Assembly (NCBI RefSeq): GCF_002734215.1
Contig: NZ_NSEB01000015.1
Coordinates: 1 to 64,000 of the forward strand
DNA: 64,000 nt
Origin: Fredinandcohnia onubensis
Lineage (GTDB): Bacteria; Bacillota; Bacilli; Bacillales; Bacillaceae_L
Reading direction: 5' to 3'
Below the pieces are notes generated by a model that saw nothing but the letters and a program-made list of their open reading frames with translations, was not told the origin of the DNA and searched no databases. The position numbers were made by a program, and so were the translations under genes. Of this stretch, positions 17,485-25,045 are shown in pieces. Within the stretch, counting starts at the first letter, position 1. Every line of letters begins with the position of its first letter.

Positions 17485-17522
17485 AGGATTCTCACCTCTC
17501 AATTTCGTTAGCGAATACTTTT

Positions 17523-17551
17523 ACTATACATGAATACAGTTAATCTCACAA
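17523..17551 (-). promoter_or_regulatory. Probable sigma-A promoter of the mifM-yidC2 unit
   Basis: Minus-strand TTGTGA (17546-17551) and TATAGT (17523-17528) separated by exactly 17 bases, about 40 bases before the leader ORF. Confidence 0.5.
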
Positions 17552-17647
17552 AATTAAATTATGGAAGTGAGAGGGAGAATGGAGAGAAAGTAGGGGAAAG
17601 ACTCCTTCATAAAAACGTACTCTCGTACAATCAAAATGGGTAAGTGA

Positions 17648-17692
17648 GGGCACCACAGAACGAGTTTGATTTAGAGTCGTATTTTGGTGCCC
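17648..17692. repeat. Perfect inverted repeat, possible terminator
   Basis: AGGGCACCA and TGGTGCCCT enclose about 27 bases. No T-run follows immediately. It lies in the gene-free stretch before the cassette-like array; function unknown. Confidence 0.4.
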
Positions 17693-17829
17693 TAAACTAT
17701 TATTCACTACTTATTTAACTGTCACTGTCAATGTATCTGTAATTTTTAAAAATTAGGTTATGTTAAAGGCTGTTGTTGATATTCGATAAATAGGAATTTA
17801 CGTTCTGTAAAAACTATATAAAAGTGGTG

Positions 17830-17910
17830 ATGACCGTGAGAGCAACTGATATTCTTAAAGCCATTCAAAGACTCATTCCAGCAGAAAAACACCGACTACG
17901 AGGTATTTAA
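17830..17910 (+). pseudogene. 26-codon ORF, possible gene remnant
   Basis: Short frame MTVRATDILKAIQRLIPAEK... with GTGGTG ahead of the ATG and an early TAA. It reads like the N-terminus of a helical protein that has lost its rest. No family assigned. It precedes the first array repeat. Confidence 0.25.
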
Positions 17911-17950
17911 TTGACGCTCATACTGCAACTTCCTCGACAGGAACTGTTCT

Positions 17951-18026
17951 ACTAAGTAAACGGGTGCGTTATCCAAGAAGGATTATCGCCTATTATAATA
18001 GAAGTTATTGAACTAACGGAGCAATG
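17951..18026 (+). repeat. Array repeat 1 (both modules)
   Basis: First copy of the two-module repeat. Terminator-like module CGGGTGCGTTATCC-AAGAA-GGATTATCGCC (imperfect stem), then palindrome module with CTAACGGAGCA. It abuts the ribosome-binding site of the first GNAT gene. Confidence 0.75.
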
Positions 18027-18051
18027 AGAAAAAAATTCAGGAGGTAACTAT

Positions 18052-18459
18052 ATGGTGAAATATATAAATTATACGACAGAACCCCCCATTAACTTTGACC
18101 AATTACTAACCCTATATGAATCTTTAGGATGGAATTCACTTAAATTAACAAGTAATGATTTGGAACGAATGTGCAATCAAAGTTGGTACGCCATTTACGC
18201 ATTTGATGAAAAACAATTAGTGGGTATGGGACGTGTTATTTCAGATGGTGTAATTACTGGAGTAGTTTGTGGATTATGTGTTCTACCAAGCTATCAGTCC
18301 GAAGGAATCGGCAAAGAAATGGTGAATCGAATAATTCACCATTGTGATCAAAATCGGGTAATTCCTCAACTAATGTGTGTGGAAAGTTTGGAACCATATT
18401 ATGAAACCTTTGGGTTAAAAAAATTTACCATTGGTATGTCAAAAAATATAAATAGATAG
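18052..18459 (+). CDS. GNAT-family N-acetyltransferase
   Basis: 135-aa acetyl-CoA-dependent acyltransferase. The coenzyme A-binding motif A is visible as GLCVLPSYQSEGIGKEMVNRI, followed by the motif B region LEPYYETFGL. AGGAGGT site and ATG start. Single gene between array repeats 1 and 2; substrate unknown. Confidence 0.82.
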   Translation: MVKYINYTTEPPINFDQLLTLYESLGWNSLKLTSNDLERMCNQSWYAIYAFDEKQLVGMGRVISDGVITGVVCGLCVLPSYQSEGIGKEMVNRIIHHCDQNRVIPQLMCVESLEPYYETFGLKKFTIGMSKNINR

Positions 18460-18470
18460 ATTTAACTTTT

Positions 18471-18560
18471 TTCTTTAACGGGTGCGTTGATCCAATAAGG
18501 ATTAACCACCCTTTTTGTTGAATTCCTTATTGAACAAACGAGGCAGGTTAGTTTAGAAAA
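18471..18560 (+). repeat. Array repeat 2 (both modules)
   Basis: Terminator module (GTTGATCC-AATAA-GGATTAAC stem plus CTTTTTGTTGAATT) followed by the palindrome module AACAAACGAGGCAGGTTAGTTT. Ends inside the spacer before the next ORF. Confidence 0.85.
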
Positions 18561-18623
18561 AGGGATATATGATGACATTAAAAGATAACTGAAAAAGGGG
18601 GTTGAAATGTGTATTGGGGAGAT

Positions 18624-18980
18624 ATGATTGTTGGGTCAAAAATTTTTAGGTTAATTATTAAAGGTGCTTTTTGGACTTCCATTGTCATAGCTTTACTCCT
18701 TACTTTTATGGTTATTAATTTCATTTTTAAAATTACACTTTTAGATTATAGGTTCGATGATGGAGAACTACATCCACCAATTGAAATTCAAATAAATAAT
18801 GACCACCTTAATTCAACTATCGGGTGCGTTGATCCAAGAAGATTAACCACCCTTTTTGTTGAGTTCCTTATTGAACAAACGGGGCAGTTTAGTTCAACAA
18901 GAGGTAAATGTAAAAATAATAATGTCTATGATGAGGTGTACAAATGGGGAAGAAAAATAAGTGAGCTTTTAGTAAATTAA
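18624..18980 (+). CDS. Membrane-anchored small protein interrupted in frame by an array repeat
   Basis: 118-aa ORF with one strong N-terminal transmembrane segment (FWTSIVIALLLTFMVINFIF). Codons from about residue 65 to 93 are encoded by array repeat 3 itself (peptide GCVDPRRLTTLFVEFLIEQT), after which the frame continues to a stop. Either the gene was hit by a repeat that kept the frame, or the true product ended differently and the continuation is fortuitous. GGGGAG precedes the ATG. No family recognised. Confidence 0.5.
   Translation: MIVGSKIFRLIIKGAFWTSIVIALLLTFMVINFIFKITLLDYRFDDGELHPPIEIQINNDHLNSTIGCVDPRRLTTLFVEFLIEQTGQFSSTRGKCKNNNVYDEVYKWGRKISELLVN
18811..18902 (+). repeat. Array repeat 3 (both modules), inside an ORF
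   Basis: Near-complete copy beginning ATTCAAC and containing GGGTGCGTTGATCC, TTTTTGTTGAG and CAGTTTAGTT; nearly identical to repeat 2, and unusual in lying within a reading frame. Confidence 0.85.
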
Positions 18981-19123
18981 AAATATCAAAGATTTTAGCC
19001 ACTTTTTGAATGAAACAAAATATTAGATATGGGTATTCAGCTCAAAAGTGTCAATAAATCCACCTCCTATTTCTATTAAGAAATCTTAAATAAAACTAAA
19101 GCCAGGGACTTCTCCCTGACTAG

Positions 19124-19588
19124 CTATCTCCTTCTAGCAAAAATCTGCTGGGCAGCAAAATCAATGTCAGCACCTAACTGGGTTTGCTTATTAATCGCTG
19201 CATCCAACGAAGTCCGATCACCTGATTCTTTATAGTTTACAATGGATTCCAAGGAATCGGGTAACTGCAAGATTGCATTTCTATAAATGTCATCAAAAGC
19301 CTTAAGTTCTGATTCATCTGTTGGAATAGGGAGGGTTTCCACTTGCTTGGTCGATTCCTTTAACTCCTCCAGTGCAGTTTTATATTCATCTTTTCCGTTT
19401 TGGGTATTGAGGAAGTAAATAGTAGCTCGTGATGCTTTTACTGCAACTTCCTTATGCGAAAAGTGAAAGGAGGATATCGAATTAATATACTCAGAATCTT
19501 CAACAACCTCAGGTGTAGCTTCTTTAATATTGCAGCCGGATAAAAACAAAACAAAAATTATAAAAAATTTAATGTTTATTTGTTTCAT
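19124..19588 (-). CDS. Hypothetical lipoprotein
   Basis: 154-aa exported protein with lipobox FLSGC near residue 19, then a mostly helical, charged domain. No conserved family recognised. Minus strand, opposite to almost all neighbours in the array, with its own AGGTTTCTT-type site. Flanked by array repeats 3 and 4, so possibly an inverted cassette. Confidence 0.75.
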   Translation of the reverse strand: MKQINIKFFIIFVLFLSGCNIKEATPEVVEDSEYINSISSFHFSHKEVAVKASRATIYFLNTQNGKDEYKTALEELKESTKQVETLPIPTDESELKAFDDIYRNAILQLPDSLESIVNYKESGDRTSLDAAINKQTQLGADIDFAAQQIFARRR

Positions 19589-19728
19589 AAGAAACCTCCA
19601 AAAACTTAAAATTCAAGGACTCTTAAAATTACTTAGCTCATTCTATATAGGTCGATTATGTAGTTTATTATGGACAATATATATATATGAATTCATCACA
19701 ATTTAAGGAAAGCAATTGAGGAAGACTC

Positions 19729-19761
19729 TTATTAAGCTAACGGGCAGGATAGTTTAATGAG
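19729..19761 (+). repeat. Array repeat 4 (palindrome module only)
   Basis: TTATTAAGCTAACGGGCAGG then ATAGTTTAAT; the terminator module is absent. Confidence 0.65.
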
Positions 19762-19769
19762 AAAAACAA

Positions 19770-19874
19770 AGATCTTATGTCGAAGCAGAACTAAAAAGCG
19801 ACATTGATGAGAAATATGAAAATAAAGAAGTCCTTGGACTAAGTGACCGAAATCAAATGCCCAAGAACTTATAA
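19770..19874 (+). pseudogene. Gene fragment after array repeat 4
   Basis: Open frame without a start that reads RSYVEAELKSDIDEKYENKE and ends PKNL-stop. An ATG (19758) lies one frame away, suggesting a frameshift or a truncated 5' end. No family recognised. Confidence 0.3.
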
Positions 19875-19950
19875 TTTTAGAATAATCGATTAAACATGTA
19901 TTTTCAATGAATGTTAATTAAAATAGTGCGAAGGTAGGATAGGTACAGTT

Positions 19951-20091
19951 ATGATTTATCGCTGTTGTATCTGTAACAAAGAAGTAGATGTGGACAGTGA
20001 AGAAACAGTAGTTGTAAAAACATTTTTGGATAAGGATTTTGCGCATAAGAAGTGTGCAAAAACAGAAGGAAGTAACGTCGCAGTTCGGTGA
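19951..20091 (+). CDS. Small CxxC protein (46 aa)
   Basis: Too short for usual gene calling. The peptide begins MIYRCCICNKEVDVDSEE and contains a later HKKC, so four or five Cys/His residues could bind zinc in a ribbon-like fold. Weak AGGTAGGA-type site. Located between array repeats 4 and 5. Confidence 0.5.
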   Translation: MIYRCCICNKEVDVDSEETVVVKTFLDKDFAHKKCAKTEGSNVAVR

Positions 20092-20114
20092 AATTATGAA
20101 ATTAAAACACTCCT

Positions 20115-20141
20115 TTGTTTAAGGGGCAGTTTAGTTGAAAA
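20115..20141 (+). repeat. Array repeat 5 (palindrome module, decayed)
   Basis: GTTTAAGGGGCAGTTTAGTT; only the 3' module remains. Confidence 0.5.
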
Positions 20142-20151
20142 AGAAAGAACA

Positions 20152-20194
20152 GCCTACTGCACATTTAACATTGTAGAAAGCAGTAGGCTTTTTT
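20152..20194 (+). terminator. Terminator after the CxxC protein cassette
   Basis: GCCTACTGC and GCAGTAGGC stem followed by TTTTTTATTT. Confidence 0.85.
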
Positions 20195-20263
20195 ATTTAC
20201 ATATTGTTAAAAAATTAGGGAATATTGTACAAAAAAGGATTGTTTGGTAGATGGAGGTTTATT

Positions 20264-21271
20264 ATGGAGGAAGGCAATCATGTACATCTTACATCAGCAG
20301 AGATAACGGCTATTTGGACATCCTATATTAATGATACTGCCATTTCTTGTCATTTTAAATACTTTTTAACCATGGTTGAGGATGAAAAGATTAAAGCATT
20401 AGTCAAACATGCTTTTGAAATTGCTCAAGGAAATCTTAAAACATTAACTGAGATTTTCAACAAAGAAAAGTATCCAATACCTTATGGATTTAAATATAGT
20501 GAGGAAGTAAATAAAAATGCTCCTAGGTTGTATTCAGACACATATTTTTTGAATTACCTCCATCAAGCAGCACAAATTGCTCTGCAAGGATACAGTATGT
20601 ATCTGTCAGTATCAGTTAGAGCAGATGTTTACAGTCATTTTAGTGAGTGTATTTCACAATTAACAAATTTTCTTAGAGAGGTAAAAGAGCTTTTATTATC
20701 TAAAGGTCTTTATATCAGGTCTCCTTATTTACCTATACCAGATGATATTGATTTTGTTAAAAAACAAAATTTCCTTAAAGGCTTTATTGGAGAAAAGAGA
20801 CCCTTAGTAGGTACAGAAATATTAAACCTCTATGTTAACTTTCAAAGAAATGCTTTTGGAGTTGCAACCTTAATGGGATTTAGTCAAGTTGCACAGTCAA
20901 AAGAGGTAGCCAAGTTTTTATTTAGAGGTGTAGAAATTGCAAAAAAGCATTGTGATGTTTTTGGAGCTATCCTTAGAGAGAATTACCTTCCAGTACCTAT
21001 GTCATGGGATTCAGATGTAACTGAGTCTACAGCTTATACTTTTTCTGACAAACTTATGATGTTCTATACTACATCCCTTATTGCCCTAAGTATTGGATTT
21101 TATGGTACTAGTATGGCAATGAGCCCTAGAAGGGATATAGGTCTGAATTATGTAAAGCTTACTGCTGAAATAGCTCTGTATGCTGAGGATGGAGCTAATA
21201 TAATGATTAAAAATGGGTGGCTAGAACAGCCTCCTATGGCTCCTGATAGGGATGAATTAATAAAAAAATAG
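20264..21271 (+). CDS. DUF3231-family protein (array copy)
   Basis: 335-aa protein made of two similar four-helix (ferritin-like) halves, residues about 8-165 and 175-335, each with an IFNKEKYPIPYGF/ILRENYLPVPMSWD-type loop and a FSD(K/R)LM-like segment. This is the DUF3231 pattern found in many Bacillaceae; the biochemical role is unknown. Start at ATG 20264 behind ATGGAGG. A paralogue is encoded at 47763. Confidence 0.82.
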   Translation: MEEGNHVHLTSAEITAIWTSYINDTAISCHFKYFLTMVEDEKIKALVKHAFEIAQGNLKTLTEIFNKEKYPIPYGFKYSEEVNKNAPRLYSDTYFLNYLHQAAQIALQGYSMYLSVSVRADVYSHFSECISQLTNFLREVKELLLSKGLYIRSPYLPIPDDIDFVKKQNFLKGFIGEKRPLVGTEILNLYVNFQRNAFGVATLMGFSQVAQSKEVAKFLFRGVEIAKKHCDVFGAILRENYLPVPMSWDSDVTESTAYTFSDKLMMFYTTSLIALSIGFYGTSMAMSPRRDIGLNYVKLTAEIALYAEDGANIMIKNGWLEQPPMAPDRDELIKK

Positions 21272-21292
21272 AATCAATAATAATCCATTTTC

Positions 21293-21330
21293 AAGTCCTT
21301 CTGCATAAAAACAGAAAGGGCTTATTTTAT
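21293..21330 (+). terminator. Weak stem-loop after DUF3231
   Basis: AAGTCCTTCTG can pair with CAGAAAGGGCTT, followed by ATTTTATT; the stem is imperfect. Confidence 0.4.
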
Positions 21331-21380
21331 TGCATTGGGACTTAAGTAATTTCCTTCTAGACATTTTGTGAAATAATTCA

Positions 21381-21472
21381 CTTAAATTAACGGTTACAAG
21401 AGTTAAAGAGCCAGCTGCAATTCCTGTGCAGCTTTTTTCTTGTTGAGCTAACATGGCAGTTTAGTTTAAGAA
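21381..21472 (+). repeat. Array repeat 6 (variant terminator stem)
   Basis: Outer parts match the family (TTAACGG at left, GTTGAGCTAAC and CAGTTTAGTTT at right), but the inner stem is a different one (AGCTGCA/TGCAGCT then TTTTTTCTTGTTGA). Confidence 0.7.
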
Positions 21473-21540
21473 GGGGTAATTAACATCCTTCCAGAATAAT
21501 ACATATTAGAACGCTAATATTTCTGAAAGGAGACTGATAA

Positions 21541-21648
21541 ATGACCACATTTATTACTGTTATTACCACAATTATCCCATACTTGCTTCTTATCCCTTTT
21601 ATACTTTTAATCTGGTGGCTAATTAGAGTTATAGGAAAAAACAAATGA
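21541..21648 (+). CDS. 35-aa single-span membrane peptide
   Basis: Begins MTTFITVITTIIPYLLLIPF and ends RVIGKNK. One transmembrane helix with a basic tail; GAAAGGAG six bases before ATG. Sits alone between array repeats 6 and 7. Could be a toxin-like or accessory membrane peptide; no family assigned. Confidence 0.55.
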   Translation: MTTFITVITTIIPYLLLIPFILLIWWLIRVIGKNK

Positions 21649-21663
21649 GATTTGCAGTATATT

Positions 21664-21745
21664 ACTTCACTAAGGGTGCGTTAATCCAAGAAGGATAAAG
21701 CACCTTTTTGTTGAAGTTATTAAGCTAACGGAGCAGCAATGTTAA
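21664..21745 (+). repeat. Array repeat 7 (both modules)
   Basis: GGGTGCGTTAATCC-AAGAA-GGATAAAGCACC stem with TTTTTGTTGAAG, then CTAACGGAGCAGCAATGTT. Confidence 0.85.
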
Positions 21746-21772
21746 ATAAGGAAAAGAAAGGAGCAAATATCT

Positions 21773-22093
21773 TTGGATATAGAGACTCTTAATAATACAT
21801 ACATAAATGTTTTAATAATCTCCGCTTTAATTTGTGGTCTAGTTGGATTTATTATTACAACAAAATACAAAAACCACAGAATAGGTTTCTTTACCTTGTT
21901 CTTCCTAAGTTTAATTTCCTTGCTTAGTATTAACAAATGGTACACTGAATCTTTTATTGATACTTTGCAAGTTACTATTCCACTGATATTAAATATAGCA
22001 GTTACAATTGTAGGCTACGTTTTATATTTAATCTTATTATTTATCGCTTATAGAAAACTAAACAAAAAGAATCAAAGTCTTTTCAACAAATAA
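21773..22093 (+). CDS. Small three-span membrane protein
   Basis: 106 aa, three hydrophobic segments (about 8-30, 38-55, 66-95), lysine-rich end RKLNKKNQSLFNK. TTG start 11 bases after AAAGGAG. No family recognised. Confidence 0.6.
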   Translation: MDIETLNNTYINVLIISALICGLVGFIITTKYKNHRIGFFTLFFLSLISLLSINKWYTESFIDTLQVTIPLILNIAVTIVGYVLYLILLFIAYRKLNKKNQSLFNK

Positions 22094-22172
22094 TTGTTTA
22101 ACAGGGCATGGATAGCAATATTAGGTATGTGAAAAAATGTACTCAAACTAACGAAGCAGTTTAGTTCAATAA
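22090..22172 (+). repeat. Array repeat 8 (degraded first module, intact palindrome)
   Basis: The left half is only vaguely related (TTTAACAGGGC, GGATAGCA). The right half is a good copy: AACTAACGAAGCAGTTTAGT. Confidence 0.65.
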
Positions 22173-22193
22173 ACTTAGGGAGGTTTGGTTTTT

Positions 22194-22382
22194 ATGGCAA
22201 TTAGAATTATGGTTGGAATTGTTGTTGGAGGATTACTCGGTTTTATTAGTGCTTTGATTATAGCAAGTGCAATGAATGCACCAGATGTAACAGTCCTTTA
22301 TGCAATTTATTTCGGAGTGATTTCTGGTTTATTGGTTTGTTTAATTATGGAAGTTAATAGACTAAATAACACTAAAAAATGA
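22194..22382 (+). CDS. Two-span membrane protein (62 aa)
   Basis: Begins MAIRIMVGIVVGGLLGFISA with a second hydrophobic stretch YAIYFGVISGLLVCLIM. GGGAGG upstream of ATG 22194; an in-frame TTG at 22185 is less well placed. Sits between repeats 8 and 9. Confidence 0.6.
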   Translation: MAIRIMVGIVVGGLLGFISALIIASAMNAPDVTVLYAIYFGVISGLLVCLIMEVNRLNNTKK

Positions 22383-22412
22383 TTTTCAACTAACGGGTGC
22401 GATAGTTCTAAA
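22383..22412 (+). repeat. Array repeat 9 (left arm only)
   Basis: TTTTCAACTAACGGGTGCGA; the rest of the unit is missing and the next gene begins about 25 bases later. Confidence 0.6.
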
Positions 22413-22433
22413 AAGTTTATTTTAAGGGGGAAA

Positions 22434-22613
22434 ATGATGAAAAAATATTTGCCATCCATTATTGTGTTTTTTGTCTTTTGTATTGTTGGGAAAATTTCGG
22501 TCGGCAATTGGGGATTTTTTATAGCTGTTGTTATCGGATTTTTATTTCTAATATATCAGGAACTAAGCATTATCTCATCACTTCTAAGAGAACGTTCCTC
22601 TACAAAAAAGTAA
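22434..22613 (+). CDS. Two-span membrane protein (59 aa)
   Basis: Begins MMKKYLPSIIVFFVFCIVGK, second helix FFIAVVIGFLFLIYQEL, charged tail RERSSTKK. AAGGGGG precedes the double ATG. Uncharacterised. Confidence 0.6.
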   Translation: MMKKYLPSIIVFFVFCIVGKISVGNWGFFIAVVIGFLFLIYQELSIISSLLRERSSTKK

Positions 22614-22619
22614 CATAGC

Positions 22620-22709
22620 TTATTCAACTATCGGGTGCGTTGATCAAGAAGGATTAACGGCCTTTTTTGTTGAAGTTAATAGGCTATCGGAGCAGGATAA
22701 GTTTAATAA
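22620..22709 (+). repeat. Array repeat 10 (both modules)
   Basis: TTCAACTATCGGGTGCGTTG, hairpin to TTAACGGCC, TTTTTTGTTGAAG, then CTATCGGAGCAGGATAAGTTT. Confidence 0.85.
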
Positions 22710-22722
22710 AGGGGGAGGTTTT

Positions 22723-23190
22723 ATTAAAACGGATTATAAATGTTTTGTTAATATCTTTTTTGAAAGTGGTGATGTTCAAATTGATGTTTCAAACGAAGAA
22801 CAAAATTTTAGTTTTAAATCAGGTGTTGCTTTTGTAGCATTACCAGAATTTTTTTATAAACTTTCAAAACTTTATAAGGGTGAAATTAAAGAAGAACGAT
22901 TATATTGCCACGGGAATGGTGAATATTATAATTATTCTACTGACGGTATCAATCTAACTGTCGAGCATATAGATAATTTGCCTCCACAAAGTCGGATAAT
23001 TAACTACTATAAATTTAACCTAAAAAAATATCTTCGGGCAGTTGATATAGGATTTGAGGGCTATTTAAAGAAGTTGGAGGGTGAGGGTATTTTACCGTTA
23101 AAAGAACAAGAATTTTATCATCCATTAAATGATGAGGTATTGAATGCTTATTACAATTTTTCATTACTCCTAAAAGACCCATATCAATAA
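22723..23190 (+). CDS. Hypothetical soluble protein, probable ATT start
   Basis: 155-codon frame beginning IKTDYKCFVNIFFESGDVQI and ending NFSLLLKDPYQ. An ideal GGGGGAGG lies at 22711-22718, and the codon at correct spacing (22723) is ATT. The frame stays open far into the preceding repeat but holds no ATG, GTG or TTG before an internal TTG at 22978, which lacks a ribosome-binding site. I infer ATT initiation. No family recognised; mixed alpha/beta composition. Confidence 0.6.
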   Translation: MKTDYKCFVNIFFESGDVQIDVSNEEQNFSFKSGVAFVALPEFFYKLSKLYKGEIKEERLYCHGNGEYYNYSTDGINLTVEHIDNLPPQSRIINYYKFNLKKYLRAVDIGFEGYLKKLEGEGILPLKEQEFYHPLNDEVLNAYYNFSLLLKDPYQ

Positions 23191-23199
23191 CTAATAAGT

Positions 23200-23292
23200 T
23201 CCTCTACTAAGGGGTGCAATAGTTGAAGATCAAAGCTGTCATAAGGGCAGCTTTTTCTTGTTGTACTAACGGGGCAGGTTAGTTTAACAAAA
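23200..23292 (+). repeat. Array repeat 11 (variant stem)
   Basis: GGGGTGCAATAGTTGAA at left, a different stem (AAAGCTGTC/GGGCAGCTTTTTC), then TTGTACTAACGGGGCAGGTTAG. Confidence 0.75.
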
Positions 23293-23325
23293 ATTTGAAT
23301 TTTATAAGGAGAGGGAGAGGATTTA

Positions 23326-23892
23326 ATGGAAATCGCTATTGTTGCATTTGATGATTTTACGGATATTGATGTATTTTTACCCTGGGACATATTAAATCGT
23401 GTCAAACATCCTGGATGGAATGTTCAAATTTATGGAACTAAAGAAACTCATAGCTCGGTTACTGGTCTTCAAGTTCCAATCCATTCGTCTATTGATGAGC
23501 TAAGAAATGCAGATGCAATTTTATTTGCCAGTGGTCCAGGAACGAGGAGATTATATAAAGATGAAAATTATCTTAAAAGACTAAAAATAAATCCATCGAA
23601 ACAGTTAGTAGGTTCTATGTGTTCTGGAGCACTTATTTTAGGAGCTCTTGGTTTATTAGAAGGTATGACTGCAACCACTTACCCAACAGCGAAAAAGGAA
23701 TTAGAAAAATTTAATGTTAACGTTGTTGAAGAATCTTTTATTGTTGAAAATAATATCGCAACTGCGGCTGGTTGCTTAGCCGCACAAGATTTAGTTGGAT
23801 GGATAATTGAAAGATTGGTAAGTAAGAAAGTAGGAGAAGCAGTAATAAATTCAATTCAACCTGTTGGAAAGGGCTTATCTTTTACAAAGTAA
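23326..23892 (+). CDS. DJ-1/PfpI-family (class I glutamine amidotransferase-like) protein
   Basis: 188-aa protein of the DJ-1/ThiJ/PfpI superfamily. The nucleophile elbow is GSMCSGALILGALGLLEG with the conserved cysteine, and IVAFDDFTDIDVF and FASGPGTRR match the first strands. Members act as deglycases, isonitrile hydratases, chaperones or transcription regulators; there is no HTH domain here. GGAGAGGGAGAGG upstream. It has the ATTAAGPGVDL-like C-terminal half as TAAGCLAAQDLVGW. Confidence 0.82.
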   Translation: MEIAIVAFDDFTDIDVFLPWDILNRVKHPGWNVQIYGTKETHSSVTGLQVPIHSSIDELRNADAILFASGPGTRRLYKDENYLKRLKINPSKQLVGSMCSGALILGALGLLEGMTATTYPTAKKELEKFNVNVVEESFIVENNIATAAGCLAAQDLVGWIIERLVSKKVGEAVINSIQPVGKGLSFTK

Positions 23893-23980
23893 TGTTATTA
23901 AGCTAACGGGTGCGTGATCCAAGAAGGATTCCGCACCTTTTTGTTGAATTTATTGAACTAACGAAGCAGTTTTGTAGGAG
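23893..23980 (+). repeat. Array repeat 12 (both modules)
   Basis: CTAACGGGTGCGTGATCC-AAGAA-GGATTCCGCACC, TTTTTGTTGAATT, then GAACTAACGAAGCAGTTTTG. Confidence 0.88.
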
Positions 23981-24007
23981 AAGAAAATAACAGAACGAGG
24001 GGTATCC

Positions 24008-24457
24008 TTGATTAAAATAATTGACATTAGTAATAGTAAAAACGCTGAAGATGTTTTAAACATTCAAATACCATCATATAAGGTAGAGGCTGAAATAATT
24101 GGTTCATATGAAATACCACCATTAAAGGATACAGTTTATACATTGCAACATTGTGGAGAAACATTCTTTGGTTATTATGAAAATGAAGTATTATGCGGAG
24201 TAATATCTATAAAAGTAGACTGTGATGATGTCGATATACATAGGTTAATCATACATCCAAACCATTTTAGAAAAGGAATCGCACAGATGCTTTTAAATTT
24301 CATTGAAACTAAGTTCCAGGTTGAAACACTAAAAGTAGCGACAGGTTCTAAAAATATTCCAGCAGTTAGTTTTTATAAAAAGAATGGATTTCAAAACATT
24401 AAAGAAGTAATAGTAAATGAACAACTATCCTTAACCTTTTTTGAAAAGAAATTATAA
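24008..24457 (+). CDS. GNAT-family N-acetyltransferase
   Basis: 149-aa acetyltransferase with acetyl-CoA loop HRLIIHPNHFRKGIAQMLLNF and C-terminal VSFYKKNGFQ. TTG start behind CGAGGGGT. Second GNAT gene in the array; sequence unlike the one at 18052, so not a recent duplication. Substrate unknown. Confidence 0.82.
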   Translation: MIKIIDISNSKNAEDVLNIQIPSYKVEAEIIGSYEIPPLKDTVYTLQHCGETFFGYYENEVLCGVISIKVDCDDVDIHRLIIHPNHFRKGIAQMLLNFIETKFQVETLKVATGSKNIPAVSFYKKNGFQNIKEVIVNEQLSLTFFEKKL

Positions 24458-24460
24458 TTT

Positions 24461-24536
24461 TCTTATTGAAGTAACGGGTGCGATAGCAGAACAGGCTGTC
24501 GCTTCTTCAACTATTGGAGCAGTTTAGTGGAAGAAG
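24461..24536 (+). repeat. Array repeat 13a (variant stem)
   Basis: TTGAAGTAACGGGTGCGATA, short GCGAtAGC...GCTGTCGC stem, then CAACTATTGGAGCAGTTTAG. It is immediately followed by another copy with no gene between. Confidence 0.75.
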
Positions 24537-24617
24537 ATTTTACGGGTACGTTTACCCAAGAGGGGTTACGTACCTTTTTGTTGAAGGTATTAAACTAACA
24601 AAGCATGTTTGAATAAA
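24537..24617 (+). repeat. Array repeat 13b (both modules)
   Basis: GGGTACGTTTACCC-AAGA-GGGGTTACGTACC stem with compensatory changes relative to the consensus, TTTTTGTTGAAG, then CTAACAAAGCATGTTTG. Confidence 0.85.
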
Positions 24618-24682
24618 TAAAAGGAAATCCATTCTATTTTGGAGAATTATTTACATATGTTTTTCATTAGAGGTGAGGAAAA

Positions 24683-24898
24683 GTGAGAAAAAATGTGTTT
24701 TTGATAGCTTCAATTTTCAATATATCGTTATTTATTTTCACTATATATCAAATAAAGACCCCAAAAGTTGGTCCAATTGGAAGTGGAGAAATATCTACAT
24801 TATCTTGGATATTAACCTTTTTCCCACTTGTTTTAGGAATCATTTTTCTTTTATTGTTTATTACATTACACATAGAAGAAAGGAAGAAAAGTAGCTAA
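24683..24898 (+). CDS. Two-span membrane protein (71 aa)
   Basis: GTG start with AGGTGAGG upstream. Helices at about 4-22 and 38-62, with a polar loop KTPKVGPIGSGEIS. Similar in layout to small YesK- or PLDc_N-like membrane proteins, but not assignable. Confidence 0.6.
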   Translation: MRKNVFLIASIFNISLFIFTIYQIKTPKVGPIGSGEISTLSWILTFFPLVLGIIFLLLFITLHIEERKKSS

Positions 24899-24965
24899 TT
24901 GTGACACTCTCTAATTCAAATAAACCCATCCAAATACAATCAAAATATAACTTTGTGAGGTATTG

Positions 24966-24998
24966 TATTTCAACTAAAGGGTGCGAATGTTGAACAAG
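24966..24998 (+). repeat. Array repeat 14 (left arm only)
   Basis: TTTCAACTAAAGGGTGCGAA followed by unrelated sequence. Confidence 0.6.
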
Positions 24999-25045
24999 GT
25001 TTTATAATTTTTGTTTTGTCTTACTATAAATGAAGGAGTGAGAGA

